A DNA stretch of 64,000 nucleotides from Cloacimonetes bacterium UBA6097 (GTDB lineage Bacteria > Cloacimonadota > Cloacimonadia > Cloacimonadales > Cloacimonadaceae): the NCBI GenBank assembly GCA_002435865.1, contig DIWV01000004.1, forward strand, positions 34,573-98,572. Reading direction: 5' to 3'. This document shows positions 53,384-61,269 of this stretch, one piece after another. The first letter of the stretch is position 1, and every line of letters starts with the position of its first letter. Made by a program: the position numbers and the translations under genes. The notes beneath the pieces are model-generated. The model ran no database searches. It was given only the letters and a program-made list of their open reading frames with translations, and was not told the DNA's origin.

Positions 53384-55006
53384 CTATAATTCTATCTCTA
53401 CAATTGTTTCATTTAATTGATCATAGCGTATTCTGTGAAATTTATTAGACATAGACATAATGATTTTTACTCCCTTTCCTTCCTCTTCATAAATATCATC
53501 ATCAAAGTTATAGGGATTATCTACAGTATAATTGTCTGACTCCGGAGACCACTCTATGCCTTTATCCCAAAACCTGATAAGCAGTTTGTTGTTCTGGAGG
53601 TTAAACTCGACAACTATTGCTGCATCTTCTGCGTAATTATATCCATATTTGATAATATTATTCAAAAACTCGTCCACAATCAGCTCAACCCTTGCTGCCA
53701 GGGAAGAATCTCCCGTCCAGTTGAGTATCATTTCATCAACACTATGTGATGTTTTCCCCACTTCTCTAAGGGCTGCCCGTAAAGTAGTGGTAAAATGAAC
53801 AGACTGGCTGTTTTTCATAACCGTAACAGGTTCTGAATGAGGATTAAATTTTCTTTTCTGAAAAGAAAAAAGAGTGAAATCATCTGAATGGATACTATAA
53901 TTATTATCTGTAAGAAACTGCTTTATCCTGAATGGCAGGCTAATACAGCTCTCTACTTTGATATGGTTTTTTATGGTTTCCAAAACACCTTTAATGCCAA
54001 ACTGTTCACCTTGCTGGTCTACACATTCATATATTCCGTCGGAAAAAAGCAGAATTATACTATGCTCATTAATGGGAATATGTCCCATATCTTCATCATG
54101 ATATTCCAGTTCATGCATCCAGCCCAATGGCAGAGATCCCGCACTTTCAACAGCAGTTGCATCTCCGGTTATTGTATCAATCACAACTATAGGCGGGTGA
54201 CCGGCATTCAGGTAATGGAATTCATTGTTTTTTAAATCTATGATGCCTATCAGTATTGTCAGGTAATTGTCATGAATAAACAGCTCATTACTTAATCTGT
54301 CGTTAAGCCTTGTTACCAGCCATGGTAAATCCAGGTTTTCCTGGGAACTTTCCACCATAATCTTGATAATGGATTTGATAGCTGTCATTAGCAGCGCAGC
54401 CTGAACTCCATGACCGGAAATGTCACCCAGATATACTACATAATAGTCATCATTAAGTTTTATCCTGTCAAACAAGTCTCCGCCAACTGCTTCATACTGC
54501 TCATAATGTGAAGAGAATATCATTCTGTTATCCAGGTAAATCCATTTGGGCAGCATTGCATTCTGTATTTTAGCTGCAGTATCAAGGTCTTTGGAAAGGT
54601 CATAAATCAATTGCAGATTACGTTTTTCAGAGCGTTTGAAGTCAATGGTCTTTTTTACACGAGCCATAAGCTCAAGTTCAGAAACAGGTTTTTTGATGAA
54701 GTCACTGGAACCGGATTGAAATCCTTTATTTACGGATTCATCATCATGACTGGCAGTAACAAGTATCACAGGAACATCATGATTTATCTCCTGTATTGCC
54801 CGGCAAACCTGGTAGCCATCCATTCCTTCACCAAGCTTCACGTCTAGAAGAACGAGGTCATAGTCCCTGTTCTTTACTTGTTCCAAAGCACATTCACCGG
54901 AATTACAGGAATCAACCTCATATCCGTTCCTGATGAGCATATTAGAGATAACTTTTACCGAAACATCTTCATCATCAACAACGAGTACATAGGTTTTATT
55001 ACTCAT
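53384..55006 (-). CDS. Response regulator with PP2C phosphatase and HATPase domains
   Basis: This 540-residue cytosolic signalling protein joins three modules: a receiver domain (about residues 5-120, phospho-acceptor D55 in VLLDVKL), a SpoIIE/RsbU-type PP2C serine phosphatase (about 150-390, with AVGGDLFD and LGDISGHGVQAA as the metal and active-site motifs), and a C-terminal histidine-kinase-type ATPase domain like RsbW/SpoIIAB (about 405-538, N-box VDEFLNNIIKYGY, then FWDKGIEWSP and GKGVKIIMSM). In partner-switching systems the phosphatase and the kinase are usually separate and act on an anti-sigma antagonist (STAS protein). Here both are in one chain under a phosphorelay input. No STAS or sigma factor gene is near. 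Confidence 0.9.
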   Translation of the reverse strand: MSNKTYVLVVDDEDVSVKVISNMLIRNGYEVDSCNSGECALEQVKNRDYDLVLLDVKLGEGMDGYQVCRAIQEINHDVPVILVTASHDDESVNKGFQSGSSDFIKKPVSELELMARVKKTIDFKRSEKRNLQLIYDLSKDLDTAAKIQNAMLPKWIYLDNRMIFSSHYEQYEAVGGDLFDRIKLNDDYYVVYLGDISGHGVQAALLMTAIKSIIKIMVESSQENLDLPWLVTRLNDRLSNELFIHDNYLTILIGIIDLKNNEFHYLNAGHPPIVVIDTITGDATAVESAGSLPLGWMHELEYHDEDMGHIPINEHSIILLFSDGIYECVDQQGEQFGIKGVLETIKNHIKVESCISLPFRIKQFLTDNNYSIHSDDFTLFSFQKRKFNPHSEPVTVMKNSQSVHFTTTLRAALREVGKTSHSVDEMILNWTGDSSLAARVELIVDEFLNNIIKYGYNYAEDAAIVVEFNLQNNKLLIRFWDKGIEWSPESDNYTVDNPYNFDDDIYEEEGKGVKIIMSMSNKFHRIRYDQLNETIVEIEL

Positions 55007-55185
55007 AATAACCTCATTTTATCTATTGTAGCATCATTTGCAGGCTAATCCAATCAGGTCAAGCAATATTTCTGCCTTGACAAACTGCATGTGATAAATT
55101 TACGTTTCCAAAAATGAAAACAAAGACCTTGTAAAATGGTTATTTAATGTCATATATGTATATCCAAAACAAAGAGGTGATATAA

Positions 55186-55500
55186 ATGGAAAATTACGAT
55201 TCCCAGACCCCTCCAAATCCGCAGCCCATACATCATAGCTTTCAGGAAGAGACTGCTCCGGTAATGCGTTTCAGCGATTGGATTGTAACACTGTTAATAA
55301 TGATGGTCCCTGTTTTGAATGCTATAATGCTCATTATCTGGTCTACTGACCGTTTCACTAATCCCAATAAAGCAAACTGGGCAAAAGCAACTCTTGTCCT
55401 GATAGCTATCCAGGTTGTCCTGATGATGTTCTTTATCGGAACGATTATCGGGTCTCTATCTCATTTAATGTCCAACTTCAACACTTCAGGTTTGTGGTAA
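55186..55500 (+). CDS. Small membrane protein with two helices
   Basis: No family is named. The 104-residue protein has a soluble, proline- and asparagine-rich N-terminus (NYDSQTPPNPQPIHHSFQ) and two membrane segments (about residues 31-52 and 63-88), with a short charged loop (STDRFTNPNKANWAK) between them. A strong ribosome site (AGAGGTGAT) precedes the ATG. It lies 14 bases upstream of the LEA14-like lipoprotein and may be cotranscribed. Many bacteria carry similar short two-helix proteins of unknown role; it probably sits in the inner membrane. Confidence 0.75.
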   Translation: MENYDSQTPPNPQPIHHSFQEETAPVMRFSDWIVTLLIMMVPVLNAIMLIIWSTDRFTNPNKANWAKATLVLIAIQVVLMMFFIGTIIGSLSHLMSNFNTSGLW

Positions 55501-55514
55501 AAGTATAATTTCCC

Positions 55515-56492
55515 GTGAATAAATACATTCTTCTTTTGCTGTTGGCATCAATGTTACTGGGTGCATGTTCCATCTTTAAGGCACCTAACTTCGAGCGTGT
55601 TAATCAGGTGCAACTAAAAGACCTCACTATAGACCGAACAAAGCTTGATTTATCCATTGTCATCAACAATCCAAACTGGTATGGAATAACTGTAAAAACT
55701 CTTGATATTGATGTGATGGACAGAGACAGGAATAAACTGGGCAATATAGTTATGACCCAACCTCTTAAAATAAGTAAACATGCAGCAGACACAGTTTATT
55801 TTGAAATCCTGATGGATACCCGCAAGGTAGCTAAATTACTCAGCTACTCTTCAGATAAGGTGGAATTCATTGTCAAAGCAACAGCCAAAGCAAAGGTCTC
55901 CTGTATCAGCAAAACGATACGTTATGAACAACCTAACCATATAAACTTCACAAAGATAATCGAAGACCTGCTTCCGGGTATCCCCACTGAATATGAAATC
56001 CCCACCATTCATACCAATACAAAGAAACCCAATACCAAAGATAAGAAATATATCTTCTCTGATCCCAATGCCAAGCCTGCGGGCAACGCTCCCATTAAAC
56101 CCGATATTTTCAAAGTGGCAAAGACTTCCGTTACCGATATCGGATTTAAGGATACGGAACTGACTATCAAATTTATGCTGCTTAATCCTTACGGATTTGC
56201 TTTTACTATCAGGGATTTCCCTTCCGAAGTCTGGATTAATGACAAACTGGCAGGTAAAGGTAAATTAGCCAAACCTATAATAATCAACGAAAACGTTATG
56301 AGTGCAGATGGTGAACTGGTTTTTAAACTTAATAACTTCAATTCCATCCTGCTGGTTTCCACAGCTCTGGTCAAAAAAGACATGGATTATAATGTAAAAG
56401 GTAATCTGATTGCAGAAGCCTTTGGCCTTAAAGTCAGTAAGCCATTCAAATTTAGAGGCACAGTCGAAATAGGCAAAAAAGACAAGAATTAA
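55515..56492 (+). CDS. LEA14-like (WHy domain) lipoprotein
   Basis: This 325-residue lipoprotein starts with GTG and a signal peptide with lipobox (LLGACSIFK, lipidated near residue 18). Two copies of a LEA14/WHy-like fold are visible, each with an NPxxFxxxIxxxx strand: about residues 20-150 (IVINNPNWYGITVKTLDI, key part NPNWYGITVK) and about 205-325 (FMLLNPYGFAFTIRDFP, key part NPYGFAFTIRD). WHy domains are linked to desiccation or stress response; in bacterial lipoproteins the exact role is unknown. It should sit at the periplasmic face of a membrane. Confidence 0.82.
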   Translation: MNKYILLLLLASMLLGACSIFKAPNFERVNQVQLKDLTIDRTKLDLSIVINNPNWYGITVKTLDIDVMDRDRNKLGNIVMTQPLKISKHAADTVYFEILMDTRKVAKLLSYSSDKVEFIVKATAKAKVSCISKTIRYEQPNHINFTKIIEDLLPGIPTEYEIPTIHTNTKKPNTKDKKYIFSDPNAKPAGNAPIKPDIFKVAKTSVTDIGFKDTELTIKFMLLNPYGFAFTIRDFPSEVWINDKLAGKGKLAKPIIINENVMSADGELVFKLNNFNSILLVSTALVKKDMDYNVKGNLIAEAFGLKVSKPFKFRGTVEIGKKDKN

Positions 56493-56828
56493 ACCATAGA
56501 ATCATTGAAAAAAAAGTATAAAGTTTAGATGGTTTAGATAGTTTAGAAATAATATATCTGTTACTTTGACAAACAAGTCATGTTATGACGTTATAACATA
56601 GGCTGGGGTGTAAACCCCAGTAATAATGAAAATAAAACCAAATCAACCCTTTTGGGTGACATATGTTAGCGCAAAGAATTGAATTGATTCCCTGATATCT
56701 TAACTTGATTTTTTTATTCCTGATTATTGTCTTTTCGTCTTTTTTTTTCTGTTATTTCTGTGTATTCTGTGGTTAATTCACTTTTTTGTATTCAGTCCTT
56801 TCAATTTGTTCCGTGTTCCTCACTGTAT
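56493..56828. other. Repeat-bearing intergenic region
   Basis: No gene is seen. It holds module copy B (56521-56668) and low-complexity wording around 56748-56777 (TTCTGTGTATTCTGTGG). Confidence 0.7.
56521..56668 (-). repeat. Dispersed 150 bp module, copy B
   Basis: Read on the minus strand it carries, in the order of copy C: ATGTCACCC, AAGGGTT, the perfect stem CTGGGGTTTACACCCCAG (56613-56630), CATGACTTGTTTGT, and a run of TCTAAAC units. The central hairpin and the outer blocks match copy C (61001-61154) well; the spacers vary. Confidence 0.8.
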
Positions 56829-57392
56829 TTATAAAAACAACTCCTTCAACGGTTTTCTTTCCTGCAACTGCGCTTCCCTGCCCTGGTTAAATTCTGAAAG
56901 CATGGACGGATCTCCCAGATAGCCCACAACCGCCATTGTAACAGGCACAATTTCTTCCGGCAGTGTAAATACTTCCCTTGCTTTTTCTACAGAAAAACCT
57001 GCCATATTATGCACATATAAGCCCATAATGGAAGCCTGTGTGGTCAGGTTGCCCATTGCCAGTCCAAGGTCATGCAGAGCCCATTTATTTGGCTTTCCAT
57101 TGGCAAATAGTGTATTTACAAGGGTCATAATCAATAGTGGAGCAGTCGTTACCCATTCCTGGTTACGGGTAGTAAGGCATTCAAACAGTTTGATGTATTT
57201 TTCTGAACCGTTTTTATGCGACCAGATAAACCGCCAAGGCTGTTCATTATTGCAGCTTGCTGCCCAGCGTCCTGCTTCAAACAGAGTCAGCACCTGTTCA
57301 TCAGTCAAAGCTTTGTCTGCAAAAGCCCTGGGGCTCCAGCGTTTTTGTAATATTTCATCAATCGGGTGTTCAAAATGCGGTCTTGGTTTCAT
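56829..57392 (-). CDS. Nitroreductase-family FMN oxidoreductase
   Basis: This 187-residue cytosolic FMN protein belongs to the nitroreductase family, shown by KRWSPRAFADKALTDEQVLTLFEAGRWAASCNNEQPWRF (key part RWSPRAFADK and AASCNNEQPWRF, the FMN phosphate and ring-binding parts), and the later LGLAMGNLTTQA and the VPVTMAVVGYLGDP region near the C-terminus. Such proteins reduce nitroaromatics or quinones with NAD(P)H, but the natural substrate is unknown. It is alone on the minus strand between repeat-rich gaps. It is not closely related to the SagB-type protein at 38717-39625. Confidence 0.88.
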   Translation of the reverse strand: MKPRPHFEHPIDEILQKRWSPRAFADKALTDEQVLTLFEAGRWAASCNNEQPWRFIWSHKNGSEKYIKLFECLTTRNQEWVTTAPLLIMTLVNTLFANGKPNKWALHDLGLAMGNLTTQASIMGLYVHNMAGFSVEKAREVFTLPEEIVPVTMAVVGYLGDPSMLSEFNQGREAQLQERKPLKELFL

Positions 57393-57476
57393 AATATCCT
57401 CACATTGTCATAAACCCTTTCCTTACAAATATTGTCAATGTTATGTTCCTGAATAGCTTTGATATATGTAAATTAT

Positions 57477-57550
57477 AAACGCAAAGTTGCAAAGAAGCTA
57501 TGGCGCAAAGTTGATTAGGTAAAATGGTCATCCTTTCTGTGTCGAAAGAC
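57477..57550 (+). repeat. Left arm of outer inverted repeat
   Basis: The first 24 bases (57477-57500, AAACGCAAAGTTGC...) match the reverse complement of 60978-61001 exactly. Similarity continues to the GTCGAAAGAC block at 57541-57550, opposite 60928-60937, with about ten differences in total. Confidence 0.85.
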
Positions 57551-57574
57551 TTAGTTCCCTAAATAATATAAACA

Positions 57575-57605
57575 GGCTGGATTCCTGCCTTCGCAGGAAT
57601 GACAG
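57575..57605 (+). repeat. REP-like palindrome 1
   Basis: Perfect 8-bp stem ATTCCTGC / GCAGGAAT (57581-57588, 57593-57600) with loop CTTC, in the frame CTGG-stem-GACAG. Confidence 0.8.
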
Positions 57606-57609
57606 CGTT

Positions 57610-57641
57610 TTTTCTGTTTGTTCTGTGAATTCTGTGGTTAA
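57610..57641 (+). repeat. Left arm of inner inverted repeat around creD
   Basis: The 32 bases match the reverse complement of 59158-59189 at 30 positions. The unit is TTCTGTG-type low-complexity text. Confidence 0.8.
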
Positions 57642-57756
57642 ATCTCTTTTTCTTGACAGAAACATCCGCAAAAGGCACTTGGTTTATTATACGAACTCCT
57701 GCTTTTGATGATTTGTTTTTTGTATTTACCGACTTATACTTTAAGGAGTTCAGATT

Positions 57757-59157
57757 ATGAATGACATCCCACAGACAAATCCTATCATCCCTAAAAACTT
57801 CGCACCTGTTATCAAACTGTTTATCATCGGCTTTATTATCCTGGTTTTACTGATTCCCGTGGTCTGGATAAGTACGATAATTAAAGAACGCTATGACCGC
57901 AAAGACAATGTAGCCAAAGAAATCGCTTCCAAATGGGGCGCAGACCAGCTGGTTAGCGGTCCTTTTATCTGTATTCCGTATAATACTGTGATATACAAAC
58001 AGGATAATACCGGTAATGAAAAAACCACTATCATCACCAATTATCTGCATATAACACCCGAAACAGCCAGTATAACAGGACAGGTGGAATCGGTTGAACA
58101 GCACCGTGGTATCTTTAAGGTTGCAGGCTACAAAGCTGTTTTGGATATTACTTCTGACTTTCCGAAAGACATTGAATTAAGCAGTCTGCCCAATGGCGCA
58201 GTACTGGATTGGAATAATGCTCTGGTTGCCTTTGATTTGAAAGACGAAAGAGGTCTCAAGGAATTAACGGGAAATCTTAACGGTAAAGCCCTCACCTTTA
58301 ACCGGTCTGCCAATGTTCTATCTGTCAGTAGTCCGATGGAAGAATTAAATGACCTCCGTAAAAAGAATAAATACGCCTACGATAATGACTCCGACGAAGC
58401 CATCACCTTCAAGTTTGAAGCCAAAACACCGGTGGATATAAGTACTGCCAAAGCGCAGATAAATCTGCATCTGGTGTTGACAGGTACGCAGCAGCTAAGC
58501 TTTCTCACCTCTGCCATCAATGAAACAATCAGTCTTCAGGGCGATTGGACTGCTCCCAGCTTTACAGGTGATCTTCTGCCAGATGCCAGAACAGTGGACA
58601 GCAAAGGCTTCACTGCCTCCTGGCATACGAATTACCTGAATACCGGCAATAAGCAGTTCTGGACTAGCAAGGAACCCACTCTAAAGCTATCCAACCTGGG
58701 AGTAAAATTCCTTATCATGGTGGATGCCTATCAGCAGACGACCAGAACGCTTAAATATGCCGTCCTCTTCCTGCTCCTTACTTTTATGGCATTCTTTTTT
58801 ACAGAGACTGTCACCAGGCAGCGCATCCACCCCATCCAATATCTGATGGTAGGCTGTTCACTGGTTATCTTTTACTTGCTGCTGCTTTCCGTTTCGGAAC
58901 ATCTTGCCTTTGGCTGGTCCTATCTGATTGCTTCTTTTGGTGTGGTCATGCAGATTAGTTTGTATAGCTATTCCATCCTTAAAACTCGCAAGTTTGCCCT
59001 GCAGGTTGGAAGCCTGCTTACTGCTATCTATGCCTTTTTGTATATCCTGCTCCAACTGGAAGACAGTGCCCTGCTTGTCGGCAGCATCAGCTTGTTTGTC
59101 CTGCTTGGTGTAGCCATGTATGTTATCAGAAATGTAAAATGGTATAATCAGGAATAA
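57757..59157 (+). CDS. creD: CreD-family inner membrane protein
   Basis: This 466-residue inner-membrane protein matches the CreD family of proteins: one N-terminal membrane segment (about residues 20-42), a large periplasmic region (about 43-325) with the SISGQVESVEQHRGIFKVAGYKA-type strand (key part EQHRGIFKVAGYKA), then six C-terminal membrane segments with FFTETVTRQRIHPIQYLMVG (key part RQRIHPIQYLMVG) and LAFGWSYLIA. In E. coli CreD is under the CreBC system and linked to envelope stability; the biochemical role is not known. No CreB or CreC gene is near. The gene is framed by a 32-bp inverted repeat (57610-57641 and 59158-59189), the right arm starting directly after the stop codon. Confidence 0.92.
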   Translation: MNDIPQTNPIIPKNFAPVIKLFIIGFIILVLLIPVVWISTIIKERYDRKDNVAKEIASKWGADQLVSGPFICIPYNTVIYKQDNTGNEKTTIITNYLHITPETASITGQVESVEQHRGIFKVAGYKAVLDITSDFPKDIELSSLPNGAVLDWNNALVAFDLKDERGLKELTGNLNGKALTFNRSANVLSVSSPMEELNDLRKKNKYAYDNDSDEAITFKFEAKTPVDISTAKAQINLHLVLTGTQQLSFLTSAINETISLQGDWTAPSFTGDLLPDARTVDSKGFTASWHTNYLNTGNKQFWTSKEPTLKLSNLGVKFLIMVDAYQQTTRTLKYAVLFLLLTFMAFFFTETVTRQRIHPIQYLMVGCSLVIFYLLLLSVSEHLAFGWSYLIASFGVVMQISLYSYSILKTRKFALQVGSLLTAIYAFLYILLQLEDSALLVGSISLFVLLGVAMYVIRNVKWYNQE

Positions 59158-59189
59158 TTAACCACAGAAAGCACAGAACAAACAGAAAA
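59158..59189 (-). repeat. Right arm of inner inverted repeat around creD
   Basis: It begins right after the creD stop and pairs with 57610-57641 (30 of 32). Confidence 0.8.
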
Positions 59190-59199
59190 TATGTAGAGG

Positions 59200-59248
59200 G
59201 CAGGATTCACTCCTGCTCTTTTTAAAACTGGTGGGAATAAAACCCACC
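59200..59248 (+). terminator. Two hairpins after creD
   Basis: The first, GCAGGA / TCCTGC (59200-59216), is followed by TCTTTTT and looks like a rho-independent terminator. The second, GGTGGG / CCCACC (59230-59248, 7-base loop), resembles a small relative of the CTGGGGTTT hairpin. Confidence 0.65.
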
Positions 59249-59320
59249 TTTGTTTAGCTTTCAAATTATACTGAGAATTGAAAGTTGATATACTTGTATT
59301 AGAAAAGCAACTAAATTGTA

Positions 59321-59349
59321 TTGACAATTACTTTTAGATAGCATATTGG
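59321..59349 (+). promoter_or_regulatory. Possible promoter of the HNH gene
   Basis: A perfect TTGACA (59321-59326) is followed 17 bases later by TATTGG (59344-59349), a weak -10 match, about 40 bases before the HNH start. Confidence 0.35.
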
Positions 59350-59390
59350 TTCTTTCTAAATATTCTTGTTTTCAAAAAAGGATTTCAATA

Positions 59391-60161
59391 ATGAGTAGAA
59401 ATTTATGGACAAGAGAAGAACTCGTATTAACTTTAAATTTGTACCTAAAGATTCCTTTTGGTAAAATTCACAGTAACAATCCAGTTATTATTAACTTGGC
59501 AAAGTTAATTGGTAGAACACCATCTTCTGTTTCATTGCGGTTGTCTAATTTTGCTGCATGTGACCCCTATCATTCAGCAAGAGGAGTAGTTGGAATGAGA
59601 GGTGGCATACCTGTTTGTAAGCCTATTTGGGACGAATTTAATAATGATAGGGAAAAACTTATATATGAGAGTGAGATCATACTAACAACGTATGAAAACA
59701 CAACAATAGAGAATAAATTCAGAGACCTTTTATCAGATATTAAGCAAGTTGAAGGTAAAGATATTTCTAGATTGATGAAAACGAGAATCAATCAAAACGT
59801 ATTTCGTCAAATAGTTTTAGCCAATTATCACAGTCAATGTGCAATATCAGAAATTGATGAACCTGATCTTCTAATTGCAAGTCACATAATTCCTTGGTCA
59901 GAAAATGAAAAAGAAAGAATGAATCCAGAAAATGGAATATGTTTTTCTGCTTTATATGATAAAGCATATGATAAAGGCTTAATTGGTATTAACACCAACT
60001 ATGAAGTATTAATATCAACTGCTTTATCAAAAAAATCTCAATTACCTTTCTTTAAACGTTTTTTTAATGATCTTATTGGCTTAAAATTAAATCTGCCTGA
60101 GAAATATTATCCCAGAAAAGAATTTCTACAATATCATCTTGATACTATTTACAAAGGCTAA
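59391..60161 (+). CDS. HNH endonuclease-like protein, orphan
   Basis: This 256-residue protein has a C-terminal HNH-type nuclease domain (HNH_2-like) with ASHIIPWSENE, the histidine and the later NPENGICFSALYDKAYDKGLI block (key part NPENGICFSALYDKA) as the metal and catalytic region. The N-terminal part (about residues 1-65) resembles a DNA-binding module (WTREELVLTLNLYLKIPFGK, RTPSSVSLRLSNFAA). Proteins with this design occur as restriction or defence nucleases, but no methylase or partner is near. The start at 59391 has AAAAGGA eight bases upstream. The gene is clearly more AT-rich than the rest of the window and sits among repeats, so it was probably acquired by transfer. Confidence 0.8.
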   Translation: MSRNLWTREELVLTLNLYLKIPFGKIHSNNPVIINLAKLIGRTPSSVSLRLSNFAACDPYHSARGVVGMRGGIPVCKPIWDEFNNDREKLIYESEIILTTYENTTIENKFRDLLSDIKQVEGKDISRLMKTRINQNVFRQIVLANYHSQCAISEIDEPDLLIASHIIPWSENEKERMNPENGICFSALYDKAYDKGLIGINTNYEVLISTALSKKSQLPFFKRFFNDLIGLKLNLPEKYYPRKEFLQYHLDTIYKG

Positions 60162-60340
60162 ACAGCCAATCCTCTTTAAAAAAGTATTCTGATTAATTGT
60201 AGTATCATCTTTACTATATTAACATAGTAAACTTCTCATATCCTCTGACTAATGGCAACGGACCTGCTTCATGGCAAACCTAAACAATTAAGAAGTAATA
60301 ATTAATATTAATGATTCGCTGTGCTCATCAGCTATGGAGT

Positions 60341-60368
60341 GGATTCCCCATCAAGTGGGGAATGACAA
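60341..60368 (+). repeat. REP-like palindrome 2
   Basis: Perfect 8-bp stem ATTCCCCA / TGGGGAAT (60343-60350, 60356-60363), loop TCAAG, followed by GACAA. Confidence 0.8.
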
Positions 60369-60543
60369 TAGCGGGAACAGGTGACCAAGTTGAGAATGAC
60401 AATATAGGAGAGGGGGCAAGGTTGAACATATAAAACTAAATATTAAGAATTAAGAGAATTGGATATGCTTACGTAATAAGAAATAATACTGATGTCTTAA
60501 TTATAGAACCTTGCTTCTCTTAGTCGATTCATTGGAGATTAAA

Positions 60544-60598
60544 GGGAGATGCTAGGGTGATGTAAGGGTGCGACCCTTAGATCACCCTAGCATCTCCC
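60544..60598 (+). repeat. Hairpin-bearing dispersed element, copy 2
   Basis: A 26-bp inverted repeat (60544-60569 / 60573-60598) with loop GCG, identical in design to 22176-22230; one stem base differs (G at 60562), leaving 25 of 26 pairs. The downstream flank (TTGTATATCTTTTGGATT) is a diverged form of that of copies 1 and 3. Confidence 0.9.
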
Positions 60599-60814
60599 TT
60601 GTATATCTTTTGGATTAAAAGAGAATGGATAAGGAGGGACCGAAAGAAATGTAGAATTTAAAATGGAGAATGGTAAATGAGTTAACCACAGAAATAACAG
60701 AAAGATTATGATATTGAAGTTTAGAAAGTCGAGTTAGTTTAGATAGTTTAGCCTAATACTGTATATTACATATATTCTTTCGTGTATTTTGTGCATTTCG
60801 TGGTTTTTTTTACA

Positions 60815-60953
60815 AGGAACTGGATCCCCGATCAAGCCGAGGATGACAACAAATAAAACAGTATGGATCCTGTTCTTACATTCCAAACGACATTGTCGGT
60901 TAAGGATTCCGAACTGCGCAGGGATGACGTCCTTCGACAAGCTTAGGATGACC
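60815..60953 (+). repeat. REP-like palindromes 3 and 4 with a TTCGACAAGCTTAGGATGACC unit end
   Basis: TGGATCCCCG-ATCAAGC-CGAGGATGAC (60820-60847) is an imperfect REP; GGATTCCGAACTGCGCAGGG (60904-60923) is a partial one. TTCGACAAGCTTAGGATG at 60933-60950 is the common dispersed end unit and part of the outer inverted-repeat arm. Confidence 0.65.
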
Positions 60954-61001
60954 ATTTACCTAATTAACTTTGCGTCTTAGCTTCTTTGCAACTTTGCGTT
61001 T
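60928..61001 (-). repeat. Right arm of outer inverted repeat
   Basis: It is the partner of 57477-57550. The arm ends at 61001, where module copy C begins. Confidence 0.85.
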
Positions 61002-61154
61002 GTTATGTCACCCGTAAAGGGTTAGTTGGGTTTCTCATAAAGTACTGGGGTTTACACCCCAGCCTATTTTATTTCGTCATTGTATGACTTGTTTGTTAAA
61101 TATAACCGATATATTCTTTCTAGACTTTCTAAATCATCTCAACTTTCTAAACTT
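61001..61154 (+). repeat. Dispersed 150 bp module, copy C
   Basis: ATGTCACCC, AAAGGGTT, the perfect stem CTGGGGTTTACACCCCAG (61045-61062), ATGACTTGTTTGT, and a tail of CTAAAC-like units are in the same order as in copy B on the other strand. Confidence 0.8.
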
Positions 61155-61199
61155 ATTTGTTTCGCCTTTTTCGTGTGTTTCGTGTTCTGTATAAGGAAC

Positions 61200-61225
61200 T
61201 GGATCCCTGCCTGCGCAGGGATGAC
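61200..61225 (+). repeat. REP-like palindrome 5
   Basis: Perfect 8-bp stem ATCCCTGC / GCAGGGAT (61203-61210, 61215-61222), loop CTGC, followed by GAC. Confidence 0.8.
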
Positions 61226-61269
61226 TTAAAAGTCACTTTCTGTTTATTCTGTGAATTCTGTGGTGAAAA

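Larger units (their letters stand above)
57393..57756. other. Repeat-bearing intergenic region before creD
   Basis: No gene is seen. It contains the left arm of a 74-bp inverted repeat (57477-57550), a REP-like palindrome (57575-57605) and the left arm of the inner 32-bp inverted repeat (57610-57641). A TTGACA at 57653-57658 has no -10 box at a suitable distance. Confidence 0.7.
60162..61269. other. 1.1-kb repeat cluster without genes
   Basis: No gene can be supported. The stretch holds four or five REP-like palindromes, hairpin element copy 2, the right arm of the outer inverted repeat, module copy C and several blocks of TTCTGTG / TTTCGTG wording (60681-60705, 60776-60810, 61161-61189, 61230-61265). 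TTTAGAAAGTCGAG and TTTAGATAGTTTAG at 60718-60752 repeat the tail of module B. Confidence 0.8.

Noticed and set aside
56493..61269. CRISPR array among the short repeats of this region
   Set aside because: Repeats are unevenly spaced, in both directions and of several kinds; there are no regular spacers and no cas genes.
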